64,000 nucleotides of DNA, from the NCBI GenBank assembly GCA_945861715.1, contig CAMAVK010000001.1:62001-126000 (forward strand). Reading direction: 5' to 3'. This DNA is from Candidatus Woesearchaeota archaeon. GTDB lineage: Archaea; Nanobdellota; Nanobdellia; Woesearchaeales; GW2011-AR9. Made by a program: the position numbers and the translations under genes. Shown piece by piece: positions 52,189-63,200 of this stretch (its first letter is position 1; each line of letters opens with the position of its first letter). The notes below the pieces were generated by a model that saw only the letters and a program-made list of their open reading frames with translations, had not been told where the DNA came from and searched no databases.

Positions 52189-53328
52189 TTACTTTTGCAC
52201 AAGCATAAAGCCTTCAACTTGCTCTTTCAATTTCCGAGCTTCCACATTTTTCTCAAAATACTCACGAACAGGAACAAGTAATTCATTGATATACCTGGCC
52301 GTTGCCGTCTTTAAATCCATTGGATGTAAATCCCCGCGAACAAACGCACTCTCGAGCTCTGCATACGAATGAAACAACAAATTACCACCAAACTTCTCCG
52401 GTCGCTCAACTGCAAACGAATTATATTTCTCAAATACAATGTGTTTACAATATTCCAAAATAGGGTTATCCTTAACTTGTTTCTCAGGACAATACGCTTT
52501 CTTAAATTTACGTTTGATATCATCATCTGAATCAGTCATAAAAATACACGTATCTGGTTTTGATTTAGACATCTTCATCGCAATTGCTCGCTCAATAGGA
52601 TCTTCAGTTACAACGGGCTCGCCTAACCCCATAAGCATATGGTGATGCATGGCAACAGGCTTATACAAACCAAGAGCTGGAGCAATTTCACGAGCAAGAA
52701 TATTCACTTTTCGCTGATCCATTCCTAATTGACAAATATCTGCCTTCAAATGAAAAATATCTGCAGCCTGCATGCATGGATAAAATATCTGTGACGCTTG
52801 CAAAGAATCCTTCTCACTCCTTCCCATAATCTGAGTAGTACGCAAGACTCGATTCAATGTAGATACGCGTGCAATGCCCATAACTGTTTTCCAATATTCC
52901 CGGTTATTCAGAAGATCAGATGCCCAGACAAATTCTACATGATCTAAATCCATTCCCGATGCTTTCCATACTTCAATAAAATATTTGCCCACAACTTGAA
53001 TCTTATCCAAATCGCCACCCATTTTGTTGTTAGCCCATCCATGCCAATCCGCAACGAGCATTTTGAAAGTGATACCACACGCAGTCATCTTATTAACATT
53101 AATCGCCCGCAAGATTCCCTGTGCAATATGGATCTTACCCGAAGGTTCAAACCCATCATATGCCACAATCTTCTTTTTCTCTAAAAACAACTTCCGAAGC
53201 TCTGCCTCATCAATTATTTCTTCTGCAACACTATGAAGTAATACCATCTTCTCATCAACCGTCTTTGGAATCGAATAAGAAGTAGAACCAGCCGTATGTG
53301 ATAATTTTGTTTTGGATAAAGGTGTCAT
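52189..53328 (-). CDS. tyrS: Tyrosyl-tRNA synthetase
   Basis: 379 residues, archaeal/eukaryotic type: the HIGH region appears as GFEPSGKIHIAQGIL (about 75-90), and the KMSKS motif is intact (MKMSKSKPDTCIF). LGMDQRKVN and the tyrosine-contacting stretches are present. The N-terminus is about 40 residues longer than usual (SKTKLSHTAGSTSYSIPKTV), so the real start could be the internal Met before VLLHSVAEEI. No C-terminal anticodon domain beyond the archaeal minimum. Confidence 0.95.
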   Translation of the reverse strand: MTPLSKTKLSHTAGSTSYSIPKTVDEKMVLLHSVAEEIIDEAELRKLFLEKKKIVAYDGFEPSGKIHIAQGILRAINVNKMTACGITFKMLVADWHGWANNKMGGDLDKIQVVGKYFIEVWKASGMDLDHVEFVWASDLLNNREYWKTVMGIARVSTLNRVLRTTQIMGRSEKDSLQASQIFYPCMQAADIFHLKADICQLGMDQRKVNILAREIAPALGLYKPVAMHHHMLMGLGEPVVTEDPIERAIAMKMSKSKPDTCIFMTDSDDDIKRKFKKAYCPEKQVKDNPILEYCKHIVFEKYNSFAVERPEKFGGNLLFHSYAELESAFVRGDLHPMDLKTATARYINELLVPVREYFEKNVEARKLKEQVEGFMLVQK

Positions 53329-53412
53329 GGGTATTCAAGAACACCAAGACTATAAAAAATTGATGCTTTAACTCACGCAAAGTATAAATATAAACCACTC
53401 TTTAACCAAACT

Positions 53413-54042
53413 ATGACAAAAGTAATCCTTTTTGATTTCTGGGGCACTCTTGTTGAAAACGGAGTGTGGAGTCCAACCAAACAAGTGCAACACACTCTAC
53501 GTGTAGATCTACCATTCTCAGAATTCGTCGTACGCCTAGAACAAGCTATGATGACCAAACAATTCCCTACATTAATCGACGCATTTAAAGCTGTATGTCA
53601 TGAATTTAACCTCAGCGAAGAAAGCGATATTGACTACTTAGTAGGTATGTGGAACAGAAGTTGGATGCTCTCAACAATGTACCCAGAAGTGAAAGAAACT
53701 CTTGAAAAGCTCAGTAAAACACACCGACTCATCCTAATCTCTAACACCGATAGTTTCTCACTTAATAGAGCCCTGGATAAATTCAATCTCGCACCCTACT
53801 TTGAAAAAATGTTTCTTTCCTATGAAATGGGAATTATTAAAACACATAAAGACTTTTTTACAACTATTTTAGACCAACTCAAAATAAAACCTGAAGAGTG
53901 TGTGATGGTGGGAGACAGTATTCAAAGTGACATAGAACCAGCCACCGTTGCTGGAATCAAGGCTATTCTCGTTGATCGAAAGGGAAGACGTGACCACAGC
54001 AACAAAATTGCCTCACTAACAGAATTGGAGATACTCATATGA
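53413..54042 (+). CDS. HAD-superfamily hydrolase
   Basis: 209 residues. Motif I is FDFWGTL, in which the second Asp of the usual DxD is replaced by Trp, motif II is LISNTD, and motif III/IV is GIIKTHKDFF...VMVGDSIQSDIEPA. The Asp-to-Trp change removes the general acid of typical phosphatases, so a dehalogenase-like or altered activity is possible. It overlaps the RNase Z gene by 4 bp, so the two are coupled. TATA-like AAGTATAAATATAAACC upstream. Confidence 0.85.
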   Translation: MTKVILFDFWGTLVENGVWSPTKQVQHTLRVDLPFSEFVVRLEQAMMTKQFPTLIDAFKAVCHEFNLSEESDIDYLVGMWNRSWMLSTMYPEVKETLEKLSKTHRLILISNTDSFSLNRALDKFNLAPYFEKMFLSYEMGIIKTHKDFFTTILDQLKIKPEECVMVGDSIQSDIEPATVAGIKAILVDRKGRRDHSNKIASLTELEILI

Positions 54043-54929
54043 TGGAAGTACTTTTTTTAGGAACCGGTTGCATGCAACCAACCAAAGCTCGTAACCACAG
54101 TGGCATTTTACTCTCACATGATAAAGAAAACATTCTATTCGACTGTGGAGAAGGTATACAACGTCAAATGCGCATCGCAGGCGTAAAACCAGCCAAAATA
54201 ACTCGTATTTGCATCTCTCACTGGCATGGTGATCACGTATTTGGCCTTCCCGGACTTTTAAGTACTATGGGAGCAGACAAACCAGAAAAAAAGATCTACA
54301 TCTATGGTCCACCCGGAACCAAAGAATACATGAAACATCTTTTATTATCATTTGCCGCAAAAGATATCATCGAGCACGAAATAATAGAAATAAAAGATGG
54401 TAAATTCTTTGAAAATGATGATTTCATTCTTGAATCCAGACACCTAAAACACTCAGTCTTGTGCTACGGATTTAGTTTAATTGAAAAAGACAAACGAAAA
54501 ATAAACATCGCTAAAGCAGAAAAGCTGGGCATCTCTGGCCCAAATCTCGGAAAACTCCAAGATGGTGAAAGTATAACAATCAAAGGGAAGAGCATACACC
54601 CAGATGAAGTTTCAACCGTAACAAAAGGGAAAAAAGTAAGCTATATCGCAGACACAACCCTCTGTGACGGCGCCTACGCCCTAGCTAAAGATTGTACTGT
54701 ACTAATCTCCGAAGGAACACATTTAGATGAAATCAAAGAAAAAACCGAAAAATACATGCATCTAACCGTCAAAGAAGCAGCCCTTCTCGCTTCAGAATCC
54801 AATGTGGAAAAATTAGTTGTAACACACATCTCTCAGCGTTACAAAGAAAGTGGTGCCGTACTAGAAGAAGCAAAAAATTACTTTCATAACGTCGTTGTAG
54901 CCGAAGATTTCATGAAATTCAAAATCTGA
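54039..54929 (+). CDS. rnz: Ribonuclease Z
   Basis: 296 residues. The metallo-beta-lactamase zinc motif is HWHGDH (61-66), with LFDCGEG upstream, then RHLKHSVLCYGFSL, DTTLCD and VTHISQRY for the remaining ligands. RNase Z cuts the 3' trailer of pre-tRNA so CCA can be added; neither tRNA gene in this window encodes CCA, which fits. Starts at 54039 within the end of the HAD gene. Confidence 0.96.
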   Translation: MMEVLFLGTGCMQPTKARNHSGILLSHDKENILFDCGEGIQRQMRIAGVKPAKITRICISHWHGDHVFGLPGLLSTMGADKPEKKIYIYGPPGTKEYMKHLLLSFAAKDIIEHEIIEIKDGKFFENDDFILESRHLKHSVLCYGFSLIEKDKRKINIAKAEKLGISGPNLGKLQDGESITIKGKSIHPDEVSTVTKGKKVSYIADTTLCDGAYALAKDCTVLISEGTHLDEIKEKTEKYMHLTVKEAALLASESNVEKLVVTHISQRYKESGAVLEEAKNYFHNVVVAEDFMKFKI

Positions 54930-54981
54930 AGAAGCAAACATTCAAACAAAAAGAAAATAAGATTAAAAAAGAAAATAAAAT

Positions 54982-55905
54982 TTAAGCAACTCTCGATCTT
55001 GTAGAAACAGGAGTAGTAGGTATAACTTTTTCACTAGGCAAAACTATCCCTACTGCTTTGTTTGGATCTCTCATTTGAAGAACCTGACCAACAGTAAGCC
55101 CACGAGCTCCAGTAAAATTTGCTCTTTCAACCACCACCCCGCTTAAGTTAGCTCCCTTAAAATTTGCGCCTTGAAGATTTGCTCCTAACAAATTTGCATG
55201 ACTCAAATTAGCATTTTCAAAATTACAACGTTCTAAATTAGAGTGAATTAAACCGACTTCAGTAAGATTAACCTTAGAGAAATTAACTCCTATAAGATTT
55301 TGTTTTATGAAATTTACTCCCTTTAAATTAGCCCCTGAAAAATCACACTTTTCTAGATGTGCATAATGAAGGAAAACTTCAATATCGTGAACATCAATTT
55401 TTTTGTAAAAACCATCTCTGCGTAACAGATGAAAAAGTACCTCTCTATTTTCAGGCAAAACAAGAAGTTCAGGATTAATCCAGGGCTTACTCTGTAAAAT
55501 TTGTCGAGCCAATTTAAGTTGCTCAATGAGAACTGCTAAATAGCGAGTTAAATTATTATTGATTTGTATAAACTGTTTATACAACCTAACCTTCTCAGCA
55601 GGATTTGATTCAGCTTTGGGTAATAATTTCTGTGTTTCAATTCGTTGAAAACTAAACTCCAACAAAACTCGAGTAGCAGCTTCTGCTTTAGTAAGAAGTC
55701 CCCGCATTTCTTTAATGGGAGCAAGAGGAGGTAAATCTCTAATCCCCACACCCTTTCGCCACTGAGTTTTACGAAGCATAGAATTTAAGTCTTTAAGATA
55801 CGAATCTAACTCCTTGCTTTTACCATCCAAAAGAGCATTCCTTGCTTGAAGAGCAAAACCCATTAAAGATTGTCCATACGTTTCAAAATTATGTTCAGAA
55901 GCCAT
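54982..55905 (-). CDS. Pentapeptide-repeat protein
   Basis: 307 residues. An N-terminal helical domain (about 1-165) is followed by about twenty pentapeptides of the A(N/D)LxG type (ANLSHANLLGANLQGANFKG region, about 175-275), which fold as a right-handed beta helix, and a short C-terminal tail. AAAGGTG lies upstream of the ATG. Members often mimic DNA or scaffold proteins; function here unknown. Confidence 0.85.
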   Translation of the reverse strand: MASEHNFETYGQSLMGFALQARNALLDGKSKELDSYLKDLNSMLRKTQWRKGVGIRDLPPLAPIKEMRGLLTKAEAATRVLLEFSFQRIETQKLLPKAESNPAEKVRLYKQFIQINNNLTRYLAVLIEQLKLARQILQSKPWINPELLVLPENREVLFHLLRRDGFYKKIDVHDIEVFLHYAHLEKCDFSGANLKGVNFIKQNLIGVNFSKVNLTEVGLIHSNLERCNFENANLSHANLLGANLQGANFKGANLSGVVVERANFTGARGLTVGQVLQMRDPNKAVGIVLPSEKVIPTTPVSTRSRVA

Positions 55906-56048
55906 TAATCATCACCTTTTTTCTATACCGCTGTATTTAACCTTTATAACCCTTTTCCTTATCACCAGCCCAAAAATATACCAAATACAAAGAGTATATT
56001 ATCCAAAAAACACAAACTACAAATACACCATCTAAAATCAAACAATTG

Positions 56049-56453
56049 ATGATCAACGCGAAAGCCAAAGGCTCCAAAGGAGAACGAGACTTGGTAAAGG
56101 CCTTCAACGAAGCAGGATGGGGCTGCATACGAATTGCAGGTTCAGGTTCAAGTAGATACCCGTCCCCAGACATTCTCGCAGGAAACGCCATAAGACGCCT
56201 AGCCATCGAATGTAAAGTTACTGCTGAAACCAAAAAATATTTTGATGTTGACCAAGTAGAACAACTCAGAGAATTCTCAACAAAATTTGGTGCTGAAGCC
56301 TGGTTTGCGGTGAAATTTCCCAAAGAGGATTGGTACTTCTTCATGATAGAAGACCTAGATCAAGCAGGAATATCTTTTTCGGCTTCCACCTCCTCAGCAT
56401 CATATAAAGGCCTTAGATTTACCGAGTTAATCCAAAAGGACAAATTATCATAA
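56049..56453 (+). CDS. hjc: Holliday junction resolvase Hjc
   Basis: 134 residues from ATG 56049 (a TTG precedes it). KGSKGERDLVKAFNEAGWGC, RIAGSGSSRYPSPDILAG and LAIECKVT show the Hjc catalytic core E-D-ExK of the PD-(D/E)XK fold, and ends normally. It cuts four-way junctions in recombination repair. Unlike uvrA, hef and the 26080 nuclease, it has no 21-bp box upstream. Confidence 0.95.
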   Translation: MINAKAKGSKGERDLVKAFNEAGWGCIRIAGSGSSRYPSPDILAGNAIRRLAIECKVTAETKKYFDVDQVEQLREFSTKFGAEAWFAVKFPKEDWYFFMIEDLDQAGISFSASTSSASYKGLRFTELIQKDKLS

Positions 56454-56586
56454 ACACTCAAGCAGCAAAAAAATACCCTAAAACCGTTACATATTTACAA
56501 AACACGAGGAAATATACGCCCAATACCAAATCTATTATGTAACCGAAATCTTTAAAAGCGCTGTCGCTTCTAAGGAAGGAATCACT

Positions 56587-57294
56587 ATGCGTTTACCTCC
56601 TAAAAAAACAGAGCAAATTCTGCTTAAATTACTTGGACCAGAAGGAGCTCCACTAATTACAGAGTTAAACGCAAAAAACAACGTTTCTGAGTTTGATCTC
56701 GCAACCAAAACAAAAAAAGATATTAAAGTTATCCGTCGATTACTCTACATTTTATACAACAACAACCTTGTCTCATTCACCCGAAAAAAAGACAAAGATA
56801 AAGGATGGTACATATACTATTGGACTATCGTCCCTGAAAACGTTCATTTTAACTACGTTCGCATGCGAAAAGAAGAACTAATCACAAAAACCGCAGAACT
56901 TGAAAGTGAACAACAAGAACTTTTCTTTGTATGCCCAGGAAAGTGTGTACGGCTCAATTTTGATCAAGCAATGGATTTCGAGTTCCACTGTCCTGAATGT
57001 GGAAAACTTCTCTTACAAGATGACTCAGCGCCAAAAATTGAACAAATCAAAAAAGACTTAGTTGAAATAGCTGAAGAACTCGAAAGATTCAAAGAACAAA
57101 AAAAGAATCAAAAGAAACACGCTGCGGTGCGAAAAAAAGAAGTTATCAAAAAGAAAAAAACAAAAGTCAAAAAAACAAAAAAGACCACGCCTGTAAAAAA
57201 AACACCTTCCAAACCAGCAGAAAAAAACTCTTCAAAAAAAGAAGTAACACCAAAAAAGAAAGCTGAAAAAAAGAAAAAAGCCAAGAAGAGATAA
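56587..57294 (+). CDS. tfe: Transcription initiation factor TFE alpha with Lys-rich tail
   Basis: 235 residues. Winged-helix domain (about 1-90, NNVSEFDLATKTKKDIKVIR) and zinc ribbon (VCPGKC...HCPECGK, about 115-145) as in archaeal TFE, which helps open promoters. Typical TFE is about 170-180 residues; here a helix and a ~70-residue Lys/Pro/Thr-rich tail (VKKTKKTTPVKKTPSKPAEK) extend the C-terminus. The tail is in frame and not a shadow. It may add DNA affinity. AAGGAAGGA lies upstream of the ATG. Confidence 0.94.
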   Translation: MRLPPKKTEQILLKLLGPEGAPLITELNAKNNVSEFDLATKTKKDIKVIRRLLYILYNNNLVSFTRKKDKDKGWYIYYWTIVPENVHFNYVRMRKEELITKTAELESEQQELFFVCPGKCVRLNFDQAMDFEFHCPECGKLLLQDDSAPKIEQIKKDLVEIAEELERFKEQKKNQKKHAAVRKKEVIKKKKTKVKKTKKTTPVKKTPSKPAEKNSSKKEVTPKKKAEKKKKAKKR

Positions 57295-57501
57295 TTCAAA
57301 AGAACAACTCCATCCGCTTAAATTAAAAACTTTAACTTTCTACCTTAATTAACATTTTCTTTTTCTAGAACTAACCGGAGAATATACACCCTCTAAATCA
57401 CCCACAAAACCGAGAATATAATTCTTTCTCATTGAAATAGTACTCAAAAACCACCAACAAGAAAAGTTCACAAAAACAAAAAGAAATAAAGAAGAATAAA
57501 T

Positions 57502-57699
57502 TTACTTTCTCTTCTTCGCAAGCGACCGTTCAATAACACCTTCTTCTCGTAAAACTTTCTGTGTCATCTTTTGAATATTTTCTTCCATACTTGCAACGCG
57601 TCGTTCTACTAAAATTAATATTCGCAATGAATACACAATCGCAGCAAGCGTACCAATAATAACCGCTAAAATAACACCAGCAAGATCTAAACCAGCCAT
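57502..57699 (-). CDS. Small membrane protein with C-terminal coiled coil
   Basis: 65 residues from ATG 57699, chosen because GAGGTG lies 6 nt upstream; the frame extends to 57756. One transmembrane helix (about 3-24), then a charged helix (RRVASMEENIQKMTQKVLRE) and a basic end. Not recognised. Convergent with tfe; the 200-bp spacer holds nothing I can support. Confidence 0.65.
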   Translation of the reverse strand: MAGLDLAGVILAVIIGTLAAIVYSLRILILVERRVASMEENIQKMTQKVLREEGVIERSLAKKRK

Positions 57700-57812
57700 A
57701 AGACACCTCTTTATATCAACCAAATAGGCATATTGAGGTATATAAACATTACGCAAGCCCTAATCCCAAACAGACATAAACCTTTATAAAAAGAACACCG
57801 CTTTCAACTACT

Positions 57813-58220
57813 ATGGATGAGTACGAATCAATGTTAAATAAAGCTCAAGAAGAGCTACCAGAACAAGGAGTTGGAACTGACCGATTTAATATAGAAAAAG
57901 TCAAAGGTCACCTTGAAGGAAACAAAACAGTAGTGAGCAACTTCAAAAAAATCGCCAAAGACATTGGCCGAGCCGAAGAACATCTTCTAAAATACCTACT
58001 GCGTGAACTCGCAACACCAGGAAAAATAGTAGGCGACCTTGTAATCTTTGGAACTAAAGTACCCGCAACATCCATAAACAAAAAAATTAAAAAATACGTA
58101 TCTGAATTTGTGTATTGTTCTGAATGTGGAAAACCTGAAACAATTCTCACCGATGAAAAAGGGATCATGTATTTGAGATGTAATGCATGCGGTGTCAAAA
58201 AACCAGTTAAACACGTATAA
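57813..58220 (+). CDS. eif2b: Translation initiation factor aIF2 beta
   Basis: 135 residues, the family size. Middle domain with FKKIAKDIGRAEEHLLKYLL, then the zinc ribbon VYCSECGKPETI...RCNACGVKKPV. Part of the aIF2 heterotrimer that delivers initiator tRNA. TATA CCTTTATAAAAAG about 28 nt upstream, leaderless. DUF424 follows after 20 bp, a pairing that occurs in archaea. Confidence 0.95.
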   Translation: MDEYESMLNKAQEELPEQGVGTDRFNIEKVKGHLEGNKTVVSNFKKIAKDIGRAEEHLLKYLLRELATPGKIVGDLVIFGTKVPATSINKKIKKYVSEFVYCSECGKPETILTDEKGIMYLRCNACGVKKPVKHV

Positions 58221-58240
58221 AAATTCTCTAAAAAAGAAAA

Positions 58241-58540
58241 ATGACATTTATCGTAACAACCCATCGTGGCCCTCACGGCCTTCTTGTAGTCATTGTAGAT
58301 AAAGACATATTAGGTCAAGTCTTCCACGAAGATAACCTCGAGCTAAGCATTAAAGGAACATTCTTCCAAGGTGAGGATCAAACAAAAGACGAAGTTCTCC
58401 TATTACTCAAAGCAGCACGCCATCTGCACCTCACAGGGAAAAAAACAATCGAATTAGCACTCAACTTAGATCTAGTAAACCCCGAAAGAATCCTATGGGT
58501 ACAAGGAGTACCACATGCCCAAATCTTCAGCGAAGGATAA
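58241..58540 (+). CDS. DUF424 protein
   Basis: 99 residues, beginning MTFIVTTHRGPHGLLVVIVD and ending ILWVQGVPHAQIF, matching archaeal DUF424. Function unknown; its position directly after aIF2-beta suggests a link to translation. Confidence 0.85.
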   Translation: MTFIVTTHRGPHGLLVVIVDKDILGQVFHEDNLELSIKGTFFQGEDQTKDEVLLLLKAARHLHLTGKKTIELALNLDLVNPERILWVQGVPHAQIFSEG

Positions 58541-58644
58541 AAATATACTTTCTGCACAACATATGAGCATTCATATAAAATATTCCAATATATAGAAATA
58601 CACTTCACTAAGAAAAGTATAATACATTAAAAAAATAAAAAAAA

Positions 58645-60078
58645 TTAATTGGATGTATATTGACCAACATTCTCCCCGCTGTCTATCCACGAACCCACTG
58701 GTTGTAAAGTATCACATGTAGACCAATGTATACTTACAACCGAAGAATTTGAAACACTTTGACAAACTCTATACTGGGACGACCAACATCCAGTTGCAGA
58801 ACGACCTGAGTAGGCCAAATTGTCTGCAGTACTAACACATGCCGAATCTGCTCCACAATCAGTACGAGTTACTCTCTCTCCACAGGCGTTGGTTCGAGAA
58901 GTGTTCATAAATGTTGATCCCTCACAGATATTTGTTGAAGAGACAACGCTACAACAAGAATTACCCGTACAACCTAAAGCACAGATAGTACTTTCAACAA
59001 ACTTAGTACGTGGATCCAAACATCTATTTCTGACTAAATTTGAATTGACATCACAGGTATCATTAAATCGGCCTTGTTCGGTTTCTACACCATTGATTAT
59101 AGCTCTACAAAAAGCAGGTAATGGATTTGCATCACATACATCACCTTGTCCATCATTATCGCTATCCAGTTGATTTTGATTCGCGAGTTGTGGACAGTTA
59201 TCGCAAGAGTCTCCTACTCTATCACTATCAACATCACGTTGATTAGAATTTGCAGTGAATCGGCAGTTGTCACAAGTTGTATCAACATTATCATTATCAT
59301 GATCTTGTTGAGTTGCATTAGCAACAGATGGACAATTATCCACAACAAAATTTAATCCATCCAAATCAGCATCTAACTGCGAACAATCTGGAATGTTATC
59401 CCTATTTTGATCTTTATTAACCTCACCTTGACCCGGAAGTGCTGTTTTTTGTGTTAAAAGAGCAACAACAGGTAAATAATCCCGATTCAATTCTATTCTA
59501 CCATCACAATTCAAATCCACTTTTCGTGTAGCAGTTAAACTGTTCCCACATGCTGCTTTGATTGCAGCAGCTTTAACTAAACTAAATTCTCCTGGAAACT
59601 GATTAAACACCGCAGTCGCGCAATCTGCATCGGTGTTTGGCGCAGGATTAACTGACACTTTATTATTATTATTCAAATCCCAAAAGCCTTGGCATGGAGA
59701 ATTTTTATTAACATTAACAACTGCTCCACCTGCTTTTTGTGTACAAGTATATGTTGTCCACACACCATTCCAAGAACAAACGACATCGTTTTGACATGAA
59801 TCTTGAGCTAAATTAGCCCCACCAGTGCTATAAACGAATGCTACTCCAGTAGGAGGTTGACCGGGTCCCGGGGTTACAGAACATGAACGTACTGCTCCAC
59901 CTGTATTACAAATCGAAATACCTCCAGCCGTAATCGCCATACCACCAATCGCTTTCCCTTCACTAACCGGCTCGGAAGTATCACTCTTAACAATACTCTC
60001 ACCTGGCTTTGGACATCCTGCAATCAACAACACAACTGCAAGAATTCCAATTATAAACACTATCTTTGAAATTTTCAT
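58645..60078 (-). CDS. Putative lipoprotein with thrombospondin type-3 and Cys-rich repeats
   Basis: 477 residues. Signal with lipobox LIAGC (Cys22), Ser/Gly linker, a Cys-rich region (about 55-130), dockerin-like Ca loops (DLNNNNKVSVNP, DLNCDGRIELNRDYL), then thrombospondin type-3 repeats (about 230-315, DxDxDGxxxxxDNCP) and another Cys-rich C-terminus. It predicts a surface, Ca-stiffened lipoprotein. GAGGTG lies upstream of the ATG. LspA at 24334 could process it. Shares the TSP3 module with the 1506 protein. Confidence 0.85.
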   Translation of the reverse strand: MKISKIVFIIGILAVVLLIAGCPKPGESIVKSDTSEPVSEGKAIGGMAITAGGISICNTGGAVRSCSVTPGPGQPPTGVAFVYSTGGANLAQDSCQNDVVCSWNGVWTTYTCTQKAGGAVVNVNKNSPCQGFWDLNNNNKVSVNPAPNTDADCATAVFNQFPGEFSLVKAAAIKAACGNSLTATRKVDLNCDGRIELNRDYLPVVALLTQKTALPGQGEVNKDQNRDNIPDCSQLDADLDGLNFVVDNCPSVANATQQDHDNDNVDTTCDNCRFTANSNQRDVDSDRVGDSCDNCPQLANQNQLDSDNDGQGDVCDANPLPAFCRAIINGVETEQGRFNDTCDVNSNLVRNRCLDPRTKFVESTICALGCTGNSCCSVVSSTNICEGSTFMNTSRTNACGERVTRTDCGADSACVSTADNLAYSGRSATGCWSSQYRVCQSVSNSSVVSIHWSTCDTLQPVGSWIDSGENVGQYTSN

Positions 60079-60266
60079 AAAACACCTCTATATAATATCA
60101 AAAAGAAGAAATGAGCCTTAATAAAGTTTACTCAAAGCATATACCTCCTGTTTATAAACACAAAAATAGCATTTAACCTATAACACATTTCCTTAGAAAA
60201 TTGCTATAACCTAAATGAGGTTATATTTGAAATTCCCAACATATATTCAAATAATTGGGAATTTCA

Positions 60267-63200
60267 TTATATAAACGAACCAAGCCCAACCTGTTTCTCC
60301 TTTGCTTTCCCAAAAATATGTTCAGAATCTGCTCGCAAAATTTGCAACGTCTGCTTCAAATAAGGAGAGAAATCATACTTCTCAGCAAGTGCAAGTGATG
60401 GCCCTAAATATTTTAACACCGAACCTTCACTAATGGTAAAAATGAGCCGACCCCCGCACTCCGAACATGCACCAAGTAAAGGTGGACGACGATATTTCTC
60501 ATTACATTTAACACATCGAAACTGCTGCATGGAAAATTTCTTCATGTTTCCCTTAATATCTTTTAAAAAATGTTTTTGAATAACAAGTTTAGCAACATCA
60601 TCCATATTCACCGCGCGAACTTTTCGAGCTATTTCCATCTGACCCTCTAACTTTTCGGCCATGGATGGTGCAATTTTATACACAGAACATTGAACGCCTT
60701 TGTTAAAATTATCAACATGATGAGTAAACCCCATATTTTCAAACTGCCCAGGTGTTCCTAGCCGATCTTTAATTTGTTCAATTTTCTTCTTATTTGGTCC
60801 CCACTTCACTTCTTTTGGTCCCTTCATCAATTCCGCCGCTTCATAAAACTCAAGAGGGTACCTCCACATAACATCAATACCATGCACTTGATCATCAACC
60901 TCGGCTGGATTCAAAATAGAAGTTAACACAAGAGGCGAATCCATTGTCTTAGCACCCCTTCTCTCCGGAAGATACTGTCGAGAAAAATTAAGAAGTGAAT
61001 CCATGAGTAACATCGCACAAGCCTCATCCCCATCGCAGTCGCGACGAAGTCCAGCATGATACATCGGATGTGTAATCATACCTTGTGTCTGTGAAAAACC
61101 AATAATACGTCCAATTAACCCCGCAGAAATATGTGGAGCAAGACCAATAATTAAATGTCCAATTAAATCCTCAGCTTTCTTGACATTATAAAACGGTTCC
61201 ATATGATAAAACTTAACCAACAACTCATCACAAAACTGAGCCACACGAATGAGCACTTGATGTGCCGATTCTTCAAGTGAATCATACCCAGGTAAAATAA
61301 CATCTTGTGGTTTAATCTCGAGAAGTTGGTTATCTGAAACCAACTCTTTACCATATATATCATGTGTGTATCCAATAGAAACTAACTTTGCAACAGACGC
61401 TTGAATTTCCTTAGGTTTAAAATGAGTAAGAGGTAACTCAGTACAATCATAGCGAGTCGTACCATCTTTATTGACATAAATATTATGTTTAGCTCTTAAA
61501 ATTGCTTTACTTAAGTGTTCCACAATATGATTTTTATTTGACGTACTCCGTATTCCTTTAATTAAATCAGGTATACTCCTCTCATCAATAGTGCGTAACG
61601 CTTCCTTAAAATAGTATTTGATATCAATCTCCATAAATTTGAATCTATTCGCTTCTCCATGACGACATGTAGGAGTATCAACATCACCACAAATTTTGCA
61701 ATTATACTTTATAACACACGGCGTTAAACACTTTTCACACTGTGGATACACTGTCATCTTGTTACATGAAGAACAAAAAAATAGAGGAAAATAACCAGAT
61801 ACCATACCCCCTTCCATTGCCGCACCAAAATTTCGTAAACGACCACCTTCTTCTCCAACTGGAAACATCACTTGTGGAGAGCCCGTCATATGCCTCATCT
61901 TTGACTTTTCAGGTCGTCCCATTCGAGCACCAATAAAGGTGCCAGCTTTATCCCTCATAAACACACCAGATAAAAACATGATAAACTCAAGGCCATCCTT
62001 ACCGGCCCATAGAGGATCAAAACCAGAAGAAACATCTGACATAAGTGCCTGTGTATTAAATTTAAACAATGTAGACAAAATATAAGTCTCATTTTGAGCA
62101 ATAACAAGATTATCAACATTCAAAATAATATGCACACAACCTATTTCTTCAAGCGTTTTCTTTCCAACAACATCCTCATTCAATGTGCAATCATAAGGAA
62201 GAATAATTTTGGTAAGACCATCCGCATCCTTCTTTAATTTCCCTTTTGCTAAATAACATCGAAGTGCCCATACTTTCTCAGCAGACACCAATTTCCAGTA
62301 AAAAGTATATTCAGAATGAAGTGGAACTCCTAAAACCCTAGAAATACGTAACGCTTCTTCAAAAGTAGGAGACACAAATAAAGGATTCAAAACAAAACTC
62401 GTCATAGCTTCGGAACTAATTCCCTCAACAGCACCATAACAAACAACATCATCCTTAATCAACTTCTTCTCCACTTCAACTGCCCACCACTCCGGACAAT
62501 ATCCACACGGAACAAGCTTCTGACCATTTTCCGAAAAATCACCATAATTAAAGAGAATATCTCCTAAAAAAATAATTTCTTCAACTTCTTTGTTACATTT
62601 TTTGGCCTCATCTTCAGAATTCAATTTCAATACGGTGCCATCAATAAGACGAACAATAGGTCCTTCCAATGTATCACATAAAGTGACGGTACCAGCTTTT
62701 CCGGGTCTCTCTACTTTAAGCTGTGTTCCAATTGCAATGTACTTGTCAAGAACAATAAGAGTAGCAGGATGTAATGCTGTTGCCGAAAACCCTGATGTTC
62801 TACCCCTACCATACCTAAGTCTAAACCCCCCTACCCCAAGAGGATGAGTTAGAATAGGACGCCCTGCAACCAAATCCATAATAAAAGTATTATTCGCTTT
62901 TACTTTTGGCTTCTCAATCTCACCGGGTGCACCAGCAACTGCATCTTTTTTCACATCACTCTTAGAGTGCGTCGCGTGAATCTGTTCTTTAAGTTTGATA
63001 AAATCAGCCATAAAATCCCAATCTAAATCAAACTTCTTACCCCAATCAGACAACCGAATCCACAATTTCGGAGCCTTTTGACAGAGACCCTCAGCAAGAA
63101 CAAGCGCCACCCCACCACGAATCATATTAGTTTCAATACGTGGTTGATCTTTATAGTTAGATACTTCAATTCTCTCGGTAGGGTCCCCGTCCACTTCAAC

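Noticed and set aside
53140-53160. GGTTCAAACCC as a tRNA T-arm
   Set aside because: It lies inside the tyrosyl-tRNA synthetase coding sequence and no cloverleaf surrounds it.
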